NCBI GenBank assembly: GCA_913049555.1
Contig: CAJWYM010000008.1
Location: 1 to 63,332, forward strand
DNA length: 63,332 nt
Direction: 5' to 3'
DNA from: an uncultured Opitutia bacterium
GTDB taxonomy: Bacteria > Verrucomicrobiota > Verrucomicrobiia > Opitutales > CAJWYM01
Shown here in pieces: positions 46,343-54,404 of the stretch; the first letter of the stretch is position 1; every line of letters starts with the position of its first letter. The notes under the pieces are model-generated. The model worked only from the letters and a program-made list of their open reading frames with translations, was not told where the DNA came from and made no database searches. A program made the position numbers and the translations under genes.

Positions 46343-47227
46343 CTATTTTATACAAATTTTCTCCCACATCTCTAAAAGTTCCAGCTCAGAACTCTTAATT
46401 GTGAAGACTTCTTGACCCATAAGATCAGTCAAAGTAAAAGATACGTAATTTTCTATTATTGATTTGCCTAGCCAACAAAATTGTTGGTTTTTCAATCTGA
46501 AATGCATTCTGCTGTATCTAGATTCTAGAGAGACCCATTGTCCAATGGACTCAATCGAGGTAGGATTAAAGTTTAAGGACACAGAACCAAAATGACCCAA
46601 AACGTAAGACTGCACTTCTTTATCAATAATGCTACTCAATAGTTTAAAGTACTCATCAGACCCAATATCGTAGCCCGCTGTAAAACAATCATCGTCTGTG
46701 GCAGAAAAAATTGGATACTGCCTCATTTCTTTGGGTTGAGACTTGCCTCGACTCTTTAGGTTATACTTGCCTGAATCAAGATGGTTTGAGGAGGTAAGAA
46801 GAGATTCATAGTTGACTGGGGTTCCGTGTTTTGTTTTCAGAAGTAAACTAAAATAATCAGACTTTTCAGCATTCAGCACATAAAGTTTTAAACAGCCGCG
46901 TAGCAGATAATCGTAAAATTCTAAATACCACTGCAATTCACCATCCATATATTCTTGAACAAGATGGACTTCCTTTATGGAATCAAAGCAAAAATGACTG
47001 CTGTTAATTGGGGTTGTAACCATTCTATGATCGTTGTTACAATCCACTTTTTGTCCGAAAAGCAAATCACCTAGAATACAGTCGCTAGATCTGTATATGG
47101 CAAATAGCTTTTCATTATTTAGTAAGTCCTCAAGTAAATCATAAGTCTTGCAATCTAATTTCTGACGAAACAGAGTCTTCGGACATGTTTTACTGCAAGA
47201 TTTTGTTGAAGGACTTGCTTTGCTCAT
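46343..47227 (-). CDS. Divergent HemS/ChuX-like haem-utilisation protein (tentative)
   Basis: 294 residues, no signal or membrane segment. Two halves each look like the HemS/HutX fold. The first has LQWYLEFYDYLLRGCLKLYV (family: QFFDxxGxxVHKVYL), the second WVSLESRYSRMHFRLKN followed by FTLTDLMGQEVFTI and LEMWEKI (family: WxxVLDPxFNLHLR, LELFDAEGE, AWRxL). The order and spacing fit but identity is low. It begins with a Cys-rich leader (CSKTCPKTLF). HemS-type proteins bind or degrade haem to release iron. The following flavodoxin and nearby DtxR-type repressor support this. If wrong, it is an unknown iron-cluster protein. Confidence 0.5.
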   Translation of the reverse strand: MSKASPSTKSCSKTCPKTLFRQKLDCKTYDLLEDLLNNEKLFAIYRSSDCILGDLLFGQKVDCNNDHRMVTTPINSSHFCFDSIKEVHLVQEYMDGELQWYLEFYDYLLRGCLKLYVLNAEKSDYFSLLLKTKHGTPVNYESLLTSSNHLDSGKYNLKSRGKSQPKEMRQYPIFSATDDDCFTAGYDIGSDEYFKLLSSIIDKEVQSYVLGHFGSVSLNFNPTSIESIGQWVSLESRYSRMHFRLKNQQFCWLGKSIIENYVSFTLTDLMGQEVFTIKSSELELLEMWEKICIK

Positions 47228-47598
47228 AATGTTGTTAATAGAAATTGTTAGTGGTAAGAATTATTTGAAGTAAATCATTCTTTTCGATTAAAATATTAAC
47301 ATATACAACTTGGATTATCCGCTCGTTTAAGAATAAAGAATCCCCACTGGAGTATATATTTTTATCCCATGAAGGATGAAATTCGTTGTTTCAACCAGAA
47401 AAATGCTACCTGCATGATCCAACATTTGTTATAGCTTTAAGAATCACTCACTTCATGAAGATTTGTACTCTTATCTTTAAATTCAATCTCTTATAAAGTG
47501 TTTTTAATTTAATTTTTGTTTTTATGCAATAGATCTAAGATTCAAACAGAATCTGTTCTCGCTACAAAAAGTAGTATGGTTTATATATACAAAATATT
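47228..47598. other. Divergent intergenic region between HemS-like and SNF2 genes
   Basis: 371 AT-rich bases carrying both divergent promoters. No convincing operator, hairpin or small gene is visible. The SNF2 ATG at 47599 has no Shine-Dalgarno-like purine stretch nearby. Confidence 0.4.
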
Positions 47599-50376
47599 AT
47601 GAACCTCTTTTCTGCTTTAAAAAATACTCGTCCTAAAAATGGGGTTTCTAATGAACTTTTCCACTTTTGTTTGATTCAAGAAGAGGATCATTATTTTTTG
47701 ACTATTTTGGATGAAAAGGGAGAAAGAATTAAAGTTCAAGCAGGCCTTCATGGAGGCTATGAGGGAGAAGTAATTTCTTTTTTGCAAAGAATGCAAAACA
47801 GATCTACCTCAGGATGGGATTTAGAGGGTCCTCAAGTTTCTCTTATGGATCATCCTGAAATCTTTACGAAGCTAAAAAATTGTAAAAATGTTTTCTGGGA
47901 AGATGGAAGTTCAGTCGATTTCAAAAAAGAGGATTATTCAATGTCCGTCGATATCTTGGAACCCAAAGAGGAAATGCATAAACTACAAGTTTGCCTTACT
48001 TATCCTTCGAAACCAAGTGTATTAATAGATAGCGACTATGAATGGCTTGCTGATGGATATTTGAAGCATGGTTCCTCTATTTACTCTTACTTGATGGTTG
48101 GAAACCATTTTAATCAATTGGGGCAACTCTCTTCTCTGGTTTCAATCAAAGAGATTCCCCAAATTCTTTCTTTGTTATTTTCTTATTTTAGAAATTTAAA
48201 CTTATCTTTTTGCGATTATCAGATTGAAGAAAATCAAATTGTAAATTCAGTCCCTACGGTCGCATTGGAGGAGGTCGAAGAAGATCAAAATTTAATTTTC
48301 AAGGTAATTGAGACCTTGCCATCCGTTGAGAATATTTCCATCTTAACCGATTTTAATTTACATTATTGGGTTCAATTGAATCATGCAGAGAAAAAAGTGC
48401 AGCGGTCTGCAATCGATCATGTAGATATCTTAAAAGTTAAGAAAGATTTGCTAAAGAAATTAAGGGCTTCATGCCGAAGAATTAAAGAGGCAGATTTTGA
48501 CGAAATCGATTCGCTTTTTGTATTGAACAATATTGCTTCTCAACTATTCGTAACAGAAATCTTACCAAAATTGCTTGAAGACTATCGAGTCGTTGGGGCG
48601 GAATATTTATCTTCATTTAAAGTTCGCCGTGTTCAACCAAATTTGCGTTTGAATCTCAATTCAGGGATTCAGTATATCGATGGGAGTGCAAGTTTAGAAG
48701 TTGAGGGAGAGGAGTTTTCATTGTACGAATTTATTAAGAAAGCGGACCAACAATCTTACATTGTTCTTAAGGATGGTTCAAAAGGATTGATCAATACTAG
48801 TTATATAGATCGCTTGAAACGTTTGCTTCACAAAGTGGATAAAAATGGGAAAGTAAGTATTTCATTTTTTGACCTACCATTCATCGAAGATTTAATTGAA
48901 GAGCGAGGAAATGGCAATGGGTGGGAATTGAGTCAAAGTTTTTATCAGGGTTTCAATGATTATACGAAGTTGAAAATCCCCAAAGTATTAGCTAATTTAA
49001 GAGATTATCAGAAAAGCGGTATTCGCTGGTTGCTCTATTTGAAGAAATTTGGATTCGGGGGTTGTTTGGCGGATGATATGGGACTTGGAAAAACTTTGCA
49101 GGCAATTGCATTGCTTCTTTCCTCCTATCCAAATGAAAAAAAATCCAGTTTAGTTGTGATGCCCAGAAGTTTACTCTTTAATTGGGCTAATGAATTAGAA
49201 AAATTTGCTCCTACACTTACTTATTATAGGTTGCATGGTCAAAATAAGAATTTAACCCAGGCAATGAATAAAAATTTAATTCTGACTACTTACGGAACTT
49301 GTCGTGGAATGATTGAAGAATTAAAAGAAGTTGATTTTCATTATTTAGTTTTAGATGAATCTCAAAATATAAAAAATGTTCAGTCTCAAACGAGTAAAGC
49401 TGCTATGCTATTGAAGTCGGATCATCGAATTGCTCTTAGTGGGACACCCGTTGAAAATAATTTAGGTGAGCTTTATGCACTCTTTCGTTTTTTAAATCCA
49501 GGAATGTTTGGAAGTTTAAAAGACTTCCAGCAGAATTATCTGCTGCCCATTCAACAATTTGGAGATCCAGAGGTTACAGATGAATTGAAGACAAAGATTT
49601 CTCCATTTATTATGAGGCGTTTAAAGCAGGAGGTTCTAAAAGATTTACCGGAGAAAGTGGAACAACATTTATATGTGGAAATGAGTGAAGAGCAGGACAA
49701 AATTTATAAAGAGCGTCAGAGTTATTTTCACAAATTGATCCAGGGATCAATTGCTAAAGATGGATTGTCGCAATCACAGTTTGTTCTTTTTCAGGCGCTC
49801 TCAGAGCTTCGCCAATTAGCCTCTATTCCTGAGGCAAAGGTAAACTTAAAAAAGCCGTCTGCCAAACGAGAGCTTCTTAAAGAGCAAATAAACGAAGCCA
49901 TAGCCAACGGTCACAAGGTGCTAGTCTTTGTCAATTTTTTATCTGCGATGGAGTATTTGGTCAGCGACTTTGAGCAGCAGAAAATTTCTTGTTTAACCAT
50001 GAGTGGCCAAACCCGAGATCGCCAAGGAGTAGTCGATCGCTTTCAAAATGACCCAAGCGTTCAGGTTTTGGTGATGACCCTTAAGACAGGGGGTGTCGGT
50101 CTGAATCTAACCAGTGCTGATATGGTTTATATTTTTGATCCATGGTGGAATGTTGCTGCTGAGAATCAAGCCATTGATAGGACTCACAGAATGGGGCAAA
50201 AAAAGACCGTTTTCTGTTACCGTATGATAACCAAAAACACAATAGAAGACAAAATATTACAGCTACAAAATCAAAAAAAAGAGTTGTTGGACAATTTGTT
50301 ATCAGGGGATGAGGGAATAACCAAGAAACTAAGCGAAGAAGATATTGACTTTATTCTTGAAGGGGGGCGTGGGTGA
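47599..50376 (+). CDS. SNF2-family DNA-dependent ATPase/helicase
   Basis: 925 residues. The N-terminal ~470 residues are unrecognised, possibly SNF2-associated. From ~470 the two RecA-like lobes are complete: Walker A DMGLGKT with Lys498, motif II DESQ near 586, motif III SGTPVENN, and the C-terminal lobe with MTLKTGGVGLNLTSAD and the arginine fingers of AIDRTHRMGQKK. Such proteins translocate on DNA to remodel protein-DNA or stalled transcription complexes (as RapA/HepA does). Its stop overlaps the next GTG (GTGA), so the partner is translated with it. Confidence 0.9.
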   Translation: MNLFSALKNTRPKNGVSNELFHFCLIQEEDHYFLTILDEKGERIKVQAGLHGGYEGEVISFLQRMQNRSTSGWDLEGPQVSLMDHPEIFTKLKNCKNVFWEDGSSVDFKKEDYSMSVDILEPKEEMHKLQVCLTYPSKPSVLIDSDYEWLADGYLKHGSSIYSYLMVGNHFNQLGQLSSLVSIKEIPQILSLLFSYFRNLNLSFCDYQIEENQIVNSVPTVALEEVEEDQNLIFKVIETLPSVENISILTDFNLHYWVQLNHAEKKVQRSAIDHVDILKVKKDLLKKLRASCRRIKEADFDEIDSLFVLNNIASQLFVTEILPKLLEDYRVVGAEYLSSFKVRRVQPNLRLNLNSGIQYIDGSASLEVEGEEFSLYEFIKKADQQSYIVLKDGSKGLINTSYIDRLKRLLHKVDKNGKVSISFFDLPFIEDLIEERGNGNGWELSQSFYQGFNDYTKLKIPKVLANLRDYQKSGIRWLLYLKKFGFGGCLADDMGLGKTLQAIALLLSSYPNEKKSSLVVMPRSLLFNWANELEKFAPTLTYYRLHGQNKNLTQAMNKNLILTTYGTCRGMIEELKEVDFHYLVLDESQNIKNVQSQTSKAAMLLKSDHRIALSGTPVENNLGELYALFRFLNPGMFGSLKDFQQNYLLPIQQFGDPEVTDELKTKISPFIMRRLKQEVLKDLPEKVEQHLYVEMSEEQDKIYKERQSYFHKLIQGSIAKDGLSQSQFVLFQALSELRQLASIPEAKVNLKKPSAKRELLKEQINEAIANGHKVLVFVNFLSAMEYLVSDFEQQKISCLTMSGQTRDRQGVVDRFQNDPSVQVLVMTLKTGGVGLNLTSADMVYIFDPWWNVAAENQAIDRTHRMGQKKTVFCYRMITKNTIEDKILQLQNQKKELLDNLLSGDEGITKKLSEEDIDFILEGGRG

Positions 50377-52196
50377 TCTATCAGGGTTATGGAACTGAAG
50401 ATGTTTTAGAGCTATCTTTTGATAAATATCTGGCTAAAATAAAAAAAAGAGATTTTGAATCCATTTTACCGCTCTTATCTAATTTATTTGGTGCAAATGG
50501 TTCTAATTTAAATTTGTCTGAAATCCAGCAAATGTTTTCTAGAATGATTCATCAGCAGGAGTTGTTGTTAAAGTTTTATGAAGCTTTGGATGATTATCAC
50601 AAGAAACTGATTCATTTAATCATATGGGAAAAACTCCATAATATCGAGGATCTAGAGAAAGTCATGTCTCAAACGATTTTAGATAAAAAGAAAAAAAACA
50701 ATCATGGCTACAATTCTTTAGGGTCCCCGATCGGTCACGAATCTATTCTTATATTCAAACTCAATTACTGGAATAGTATTCAGTCAGAAGTTTTCATTCA
50801 TCCTAGTATTGAAGATCGTTTGAAGAAAATTTTGCCTCATCCGATCGGATATGAAATTGTTTGTTCGAGTGAGGAAGAAATCAAAGCAAAATATCATTAT
50901 AAAAATGACGATCAAATTATTAAGCAGCTTTATGGTTTAGAAGCTTTTTGTGACAACGCAGCTTTTAAAGTTAGGACCGACGGGGTGATGTATGCTCAAG
51001 AATTTAAAAAGTTGAATAAACTTCTACTTGCGAAACCTTTTTGGATGAGGGAGACCTTGTCAGATTTTACTGCTAAGGAGTTTTCACAACTTGAAACTTG
51101 GCAGGGATGTTTATGGATGCCGTTTATAGAATTTATTAATAAAACCGGAAACTACACTTATTTAGATTTAAAAAAGAACGGTAAAGAACTAGGTTTATTT
51201 AGAAATTTAGTTTCCGATTTAGAAAAAGAGAAACTCAACTGGGTTCGTTATGTCTGTGGATTTATTGAGGGAAAAAGGCAAGATTTTGATGAGTTGAATT
51301 GCCAAAACCTTTTGTCCACTTTTTTTAATGTGTTGAGTCTTGTTGAGAGCAAAAAGTGGTACCGATCCGATGATATTAACAATTATATTCGATATCGTTC
51401 GATTGATTTTGCCCCTTCCCAGAGTAATAAAAATTTAGAAAATCTTCAATTACAAGTCGAATACAGTGGATTTCAATCACGAGAATCACTCAGGTACTTG
51501 GGAGCTGATGGATTGCTTCGGTCTCAATTAGTTTCAGGGATGTTGTTTTTTTTGGCCCAAATTGGACTCGTTGAAATTAAATACAACGATCCTTTGTTTT
51601 TCAATTTTGAAGGAAATTGGCGGTCAGGAAAAGCGCTTATACCAACCAGTGGGCTAGTTGCTTTTCGATTCACCTCTATGGGAGAATACGTTTTAGGAAT
51701 GGTTGCGGAAAATGAGGTAGATCCTGATATTCTTGACATTTCTAGAGGTGAAAAAGTGTTTTTTAACAAACAGCATTTACTTATAAGGTACAAGGGAACG
51801 GATCCATTTGTATTGCAGACACTGAATCAGTTATCCAAACCATTAAAAGGGAATCATTACAAAGTTTCTCAAGAACGTATGTTTAAGGATTGTCTAGACG
51901 AGACAGAGTTAGATGATAGGATCTGTCGATTGGAAAAATTGTCCGATTCAGCACTGCCACCATTGTGGGAGGATTTTATTGATGATCTTTGGGAGAGAAC
52001 TTGCAGTGTAGAGGTAGAAGATGACTATTATATAATAGTGAAGTTCAATGATAGGCCTGAGCTGATTGAGGAGCTAGGGCAGATAAAATGGATCCGTGAA
52101 CACACCAAAAGACTAGAAAAAAATCAATTACTTGTGAACAGTAAGAAACAATCCAAACTTTTTAGAGAAATTAGGAAATTAGGCTACTTGACTTAA
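50373..52196 (+). CDS. Helicase-associated (XPB/Helicase_C_3-like) partner of SNF2 protein (tentative)
   Basis: 607 residues; GTG start at 50373 within a strong GGGGGGCGTG ribosome site, overlapping the SNF2 stop. No ATPase motifs. The order of short motifs fits proteins with the helicase-associated domain of XPB-like helicases: FRFTSMGEYVLG, then FFNKQHLLIRYKG, VSQERMFKDCLDE, SALPPLWEDFIDDLWER, and the final LLVNSKKQSKLFREIRKLGYL. Such proteins are thought to bind DNA or a helicase. Translational coupling argues for a complex with the SNF2 motor. No biological role is known to me; repair, transcription recovery and defence are all open. Confidence 0.6.
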   Translation: MIYQGYGTEDVLELSFDKYLAKIKKRDFESILPLLSNLFGANGSNLNLSEIQQMFSRMIHQQELLLKFYEALDDYHKKLIHLIIWEKLHNIEDLEKVMSQTILDKKKKNNHGYNSLGSPIGHESILIFKLNYWNSIQSEVFIHPSIEDRLKKILPHPIGYEIVCSSEEEIKAKYHYKNDDQIIKQLYGLEAFCDNAAFKVRTDGVMYAQEFKKLNKLLLAKPFWMRETLSDFTAKEFSQLETWQGCLWMPFIEFINKTGNYTYLDLKKNGKELGLFRNLVSDLEKEKLNWVRYVCGFIEGKRQDFDELNCQNLLSTFFNVLSLVESKKWYRSDDINNYIRYRSIDFAPSQSNKNLENLQLQVEYSGFQSRESLRYLGADGLLRSQLVSGMLFFLAQIGLVEIKYNDPLFFNFEGNWRSGKALIPTSGLVAFRFTSMGEYVLGMVAENEVDPDILDISRGEKVFFNKQHLLIRYKGTDPFVLQTLNQLSKPLKGNHYKVSQERMFKDCLDETELDDRICRLEKLSDSALPPLWEDFIDDLWERTCSVEVEDDYYIIVKFNDRPELIEELGQIKWIREHTKRLEKNQLLVNSKKQSKLFREIRKLGYLT

Positions 52197-52350
52197 CATG
52201 ATCCCAAAAAAGTCCATCAGTAAATACGAGATGGGTCTTAAGCAGTCCAGTTCTTGACCAATAAGAAATAGAATTAGGGTTCAGTTTATATAATGAGAAA
52301 GAATTCAATTGAATGCCTTTATAATCTAGATTTAAGGGCAATTAAAAGAT

Positions 52351-52370
52351 CCATAAAGATCCATAAAGAT
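52351..52370. repeat. Short tandem repeat next to a gene end
   Basis: CCATAAAGAT occurs twice in tandem, with a partial copy (AAAGAT) before it. It abuts the stop of the minus-strand 136-codon gene. Too short to name; may reflect slippage. Confidence 0.6.
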
Positions 52371-52781
52371 TCAATTTTTTCCTCCAGTTTTTTTCGAAGC
52401 TCCAGGCTTTTTGGAGCTTTTTGTCAGTCCAGATTTTAATCGGGCTTTTTTATCTGTAGCAATTGAAGCTTTTTTTAAGATTCCTTTTTGCTTGGCACCT
52501 ATTTCTTTGGGTGTTTTTTTAATAAGAATGCCCTTAGGATTTATGGATTCTTTGCGATTTTTAATTTTTTCTATAAAAACTTTTTTTGATTCCTTGGATG
52601 AGTTTAAAGCATTTGTATCTAGAATCGATTTTTTAGTAGGTGGGGAAATTTTGGAGTCCACCAAATCACTCTCATTGAATTTTTTAAGGAATGATTCTTT
52701 GTTAGAAGTGGTTTCATCCCCAACTAATATAGAATTAGATAAAATAGATGCCATTAAAATGGAATAGAGTAAATTTTTCAT
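52371..52781 (-). CDS. Small Lys-rich exported protein, function unknown
   Basis: 136 residues: a signal peptide (MKNLLYSILMASILSNSILV) followed by a highly basic, Lys/Ser-rich, probably disordered tail ending KKPGASKKTGGKN. No domain recognised. The plus-strand frame opposite (52411-52767) is a hydrophobic mirror of the Lys codons and is rejected. The C-terminal codons overlap a plus-strand terminator hairpin for the SNF2 unit. Could bind acidic surface polymers or nucleic acid; this is only a guess from charge. Confidence 0.55.
   Translation of the reverse strand: MKNLLYSILMASILSNSILVGDETTSNKESFLKKFNESDLVDSKISPPTKKSILDTNALNSSKESKKVFIEKIKNRKESINPKGILIKKTPKEIGAKQKGILKKASIATDKKARLKSGLTKSSKKPGASKKTGGKN
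52397..52422 (+). terminator. Intrinsic terminator for the SNF2 operon, inside the convergent gene
   Basis: Arms AAGCTCCA (52397-52404) and TGGAGCTT (52412-52419) pair perfectly with a 7-base loop and run into TTT on the plus strand only. It lies about 200 bases after the stop of the SNF2 partner gene and within the last codons of the minus-strand Lys-rich gene. Confidence 0.65.
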
Positions 52782-52875
52782 TTTGAATAAAATTATGGAG
52801 AATGTATATGAAAACGAAAGGATTGAAATTTTGTTACAAAATTTCAGAAAAAAAGAAAATATTAAGGATAGTGGA

Positions 52876-53781
52876 TCAAATCATTTCTTTAATTGTGCTG
52901 GCAATTCTTTCCTTGCTCATAGATAGCGCAAGCAGAGCTTCGTTTTGATCTTCTTCTGACATATGACCAAATAAAAGCATAAACCCATCTAAATTTTGAA
53001 ATTCCTCCGCTATTGGAGCTGCAGTGCTTTCTATACCAAGAATATCGGCAGATCTCGCTAAGTGATCTGCTAATTGGATCGCGGCTGCAAGTTCAGGCTT
53101 TTTTAGGGACTTGTAGGGGGAATTGTGATTCTGAACGGCTTCGATGATGTCGGCAGCAAGATGATTTTTCCAAAGAAAATAGGCTCCGATTTTGGCATGG
53201 TCCCATTCAATTGCTTTTTTTTCCTCTTCACAAAATTCTAACGTGTCTTTGCTATTAAGGTTTAGCATTTTACTAAATTCTTCAGGAAATACAGTCGCTA
53301 TAACTACTTTTCCTACATTGTGAAGTAATCCTGCTATATAGTCGCTTTCATCATCCCAATCAATCTCAGCTAAGGACAATACTTCTCTTGTTAAGATTGC
53401 TGTGGCGACGGAGTGTGTCCAAAAATCAACCCAATTAATTTTGTTGTTGAGGTATTGTAAGTCTAGTAAATCTTCGACTACAGGAGTTGTAATTATAATG
53501 TGTTTGAGCTGAGTCAATCCTACATAAAATGCAGCCTCCTCGATACTTTTGATGGGCTGAGATTCAGCAAATCCAAAAAAAATTGAATTTGCCAAATTAA
53601 GAAGTTTCGTGGTGATGGCAGGGTCTCTTCCAATTACCTCAGCAATTTGGGACATGAAACTAGTGTCCGAATCTATTAAAGAGAGGAGGGTTGTGTTCAA
53701 GCTTCTTAGAACCGGCAACTGTTTACATTCATTGAGACGGTCTATAATAATAAAGTCAGAACTGGATTTAATCGTATCCAT
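52876..53781 (-). CDS. HDOD-domain signalling protein
   Basis: 301 residues, almost wholly an HDOD domain: LPVLRSLNTTLLSLI, then the hallmark IGRDPAITTKLLNLANSIFFG and GLTQLKHIIITTPVV, and a degenerate HD stretch near LLHNVGKVVIATVFPEEF. HDOD proteins act in signalling linked to motility, chemotaxis or cyclic di-GMP without being clear phosphodiesterases. Placed downstream of the kinase and Ser-rich gene beside the flagellar operon, a regulatory role in motility is likely. Confidence 0.88.
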   Translation of the reverse strand: MDTIKSSSDFIIIDRLNECKQLPVLRSLNTTLLSLIDSDTSFMSQIAEVIGRDPAITTKLLNLANSIFFGFAESQPIKSIEEAAFYVGLTQLKHIIITTPVVEDLLDLQYLNNKINWVDFWTHSVATAILTREVLSLAEIDWDDESDYIAGLLHNVGKVVIATVFPEEFSKMLNLNSKDTLEFCEEEKKAIEWDHAKIGAYFLWKNHLAADIIEAVQNHNSPYKSLKKPELAAAIQLADHLARSADILGIESTAAPIAEEFQNLDGFMLLFGHMSEEDQNEALLALSMSKERIASTIKEMI

Positions 53782-53839
53782 AACTGAAATTAAAAAGGGA
53801 GTTTTTTAGCTACAATGAAACAGAGATTCAATTTAATGG

Positions 53840-54358
53840 TCAATAAATTGTAGCCCCAGTCATGTGTAGCGAAGAAGTTTTAACAACTCCTTTGTGTTGG
53901 TTGATTTGGTTCTTTAATTGAAACAAATTTTCGGCGAGTTGATAAGATTCTCCACCCTTTGAAAGTTCCATCTTTTGTCCAGCTTGGTTGGTAATAAAAA
54001 TTTTATCCCCTTTTTCTAAACTTACAGTAACCATATCACCCTTAGATTGGGGACGGAAGCTAGAAGGGATTTCCTTCAGGTCTAAAAAATTTCCGTATTG
54101 AGATTTGAGTTGAGACTGCAAACTTGAAAGCTGACTGGATGTAATGGAGGAGGTGTTTGAGGAGGGAGAGGAAATGCTTTGAATGGTAGAATTGAGAACA
54201 TTTGAGAAATCAATTTTTCCGGTAGTCAAACTTCCTATTGGCGAAATATTTGAGGAAATTTGAGAGGAGATTTGGGAGGATAAAGGAGATAAAGGTGTCA
54301 TGCGTTCGACAAATGCTTTGCCGACTGTGAAAAGTCCTGATGCTATAATTGGATCCAT
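53840..54358 (-). CDS. Ser-rich protein beside the flagellar operon, function unknown
   Basis: 172 residues, no signal or membrane segment. Residues ~20-110 are rich in Ser, Gln and Ile with short repeats (SSQISSQISSNISPIGS); residues ~105-150 look like a small beta domain (GDMVTVSLEKGDKIFITNQAGQKMELSKGG). I do not recognise the family. It is 46 bases after the histidine kinase and 58 before the HDOD gene. The Ser/Gln-rich composition resembles flagellar rod, hook-length or scaffold proteins, so an accessory flagellar role is possible. Confidence 0.55.
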   Translation of the reverse strand: MDPIIASGLFTVGKAFVERMTPLSPLSSQISSQISSNISPIGSLTTGKIDFSNVLNSTIQSISSPSSNTSSITSSQLSSLQSQLKSQYGNFLDLKEIPSSFRPQSKGDMVTVSLEKGDKIFITNQAGQKMELSKGGESYQLAENLFQLKNQINQHKGVVKTSSLHMTGATIY

Positions 54359-54404
54359 AACTGTATGATTGTTTTTTCAAGTATACAGCATTCATTATGC
54401 CATT

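Noticed and set aside
52411-52767. 118-codon plus-strand frame rich in Phe and Leu
   Set aside because: It is antisense to Lys codons (AAA/AAG) of the minus-strand exported protein, which has a proper signal peptide; the hydrophobicity is an artefact.
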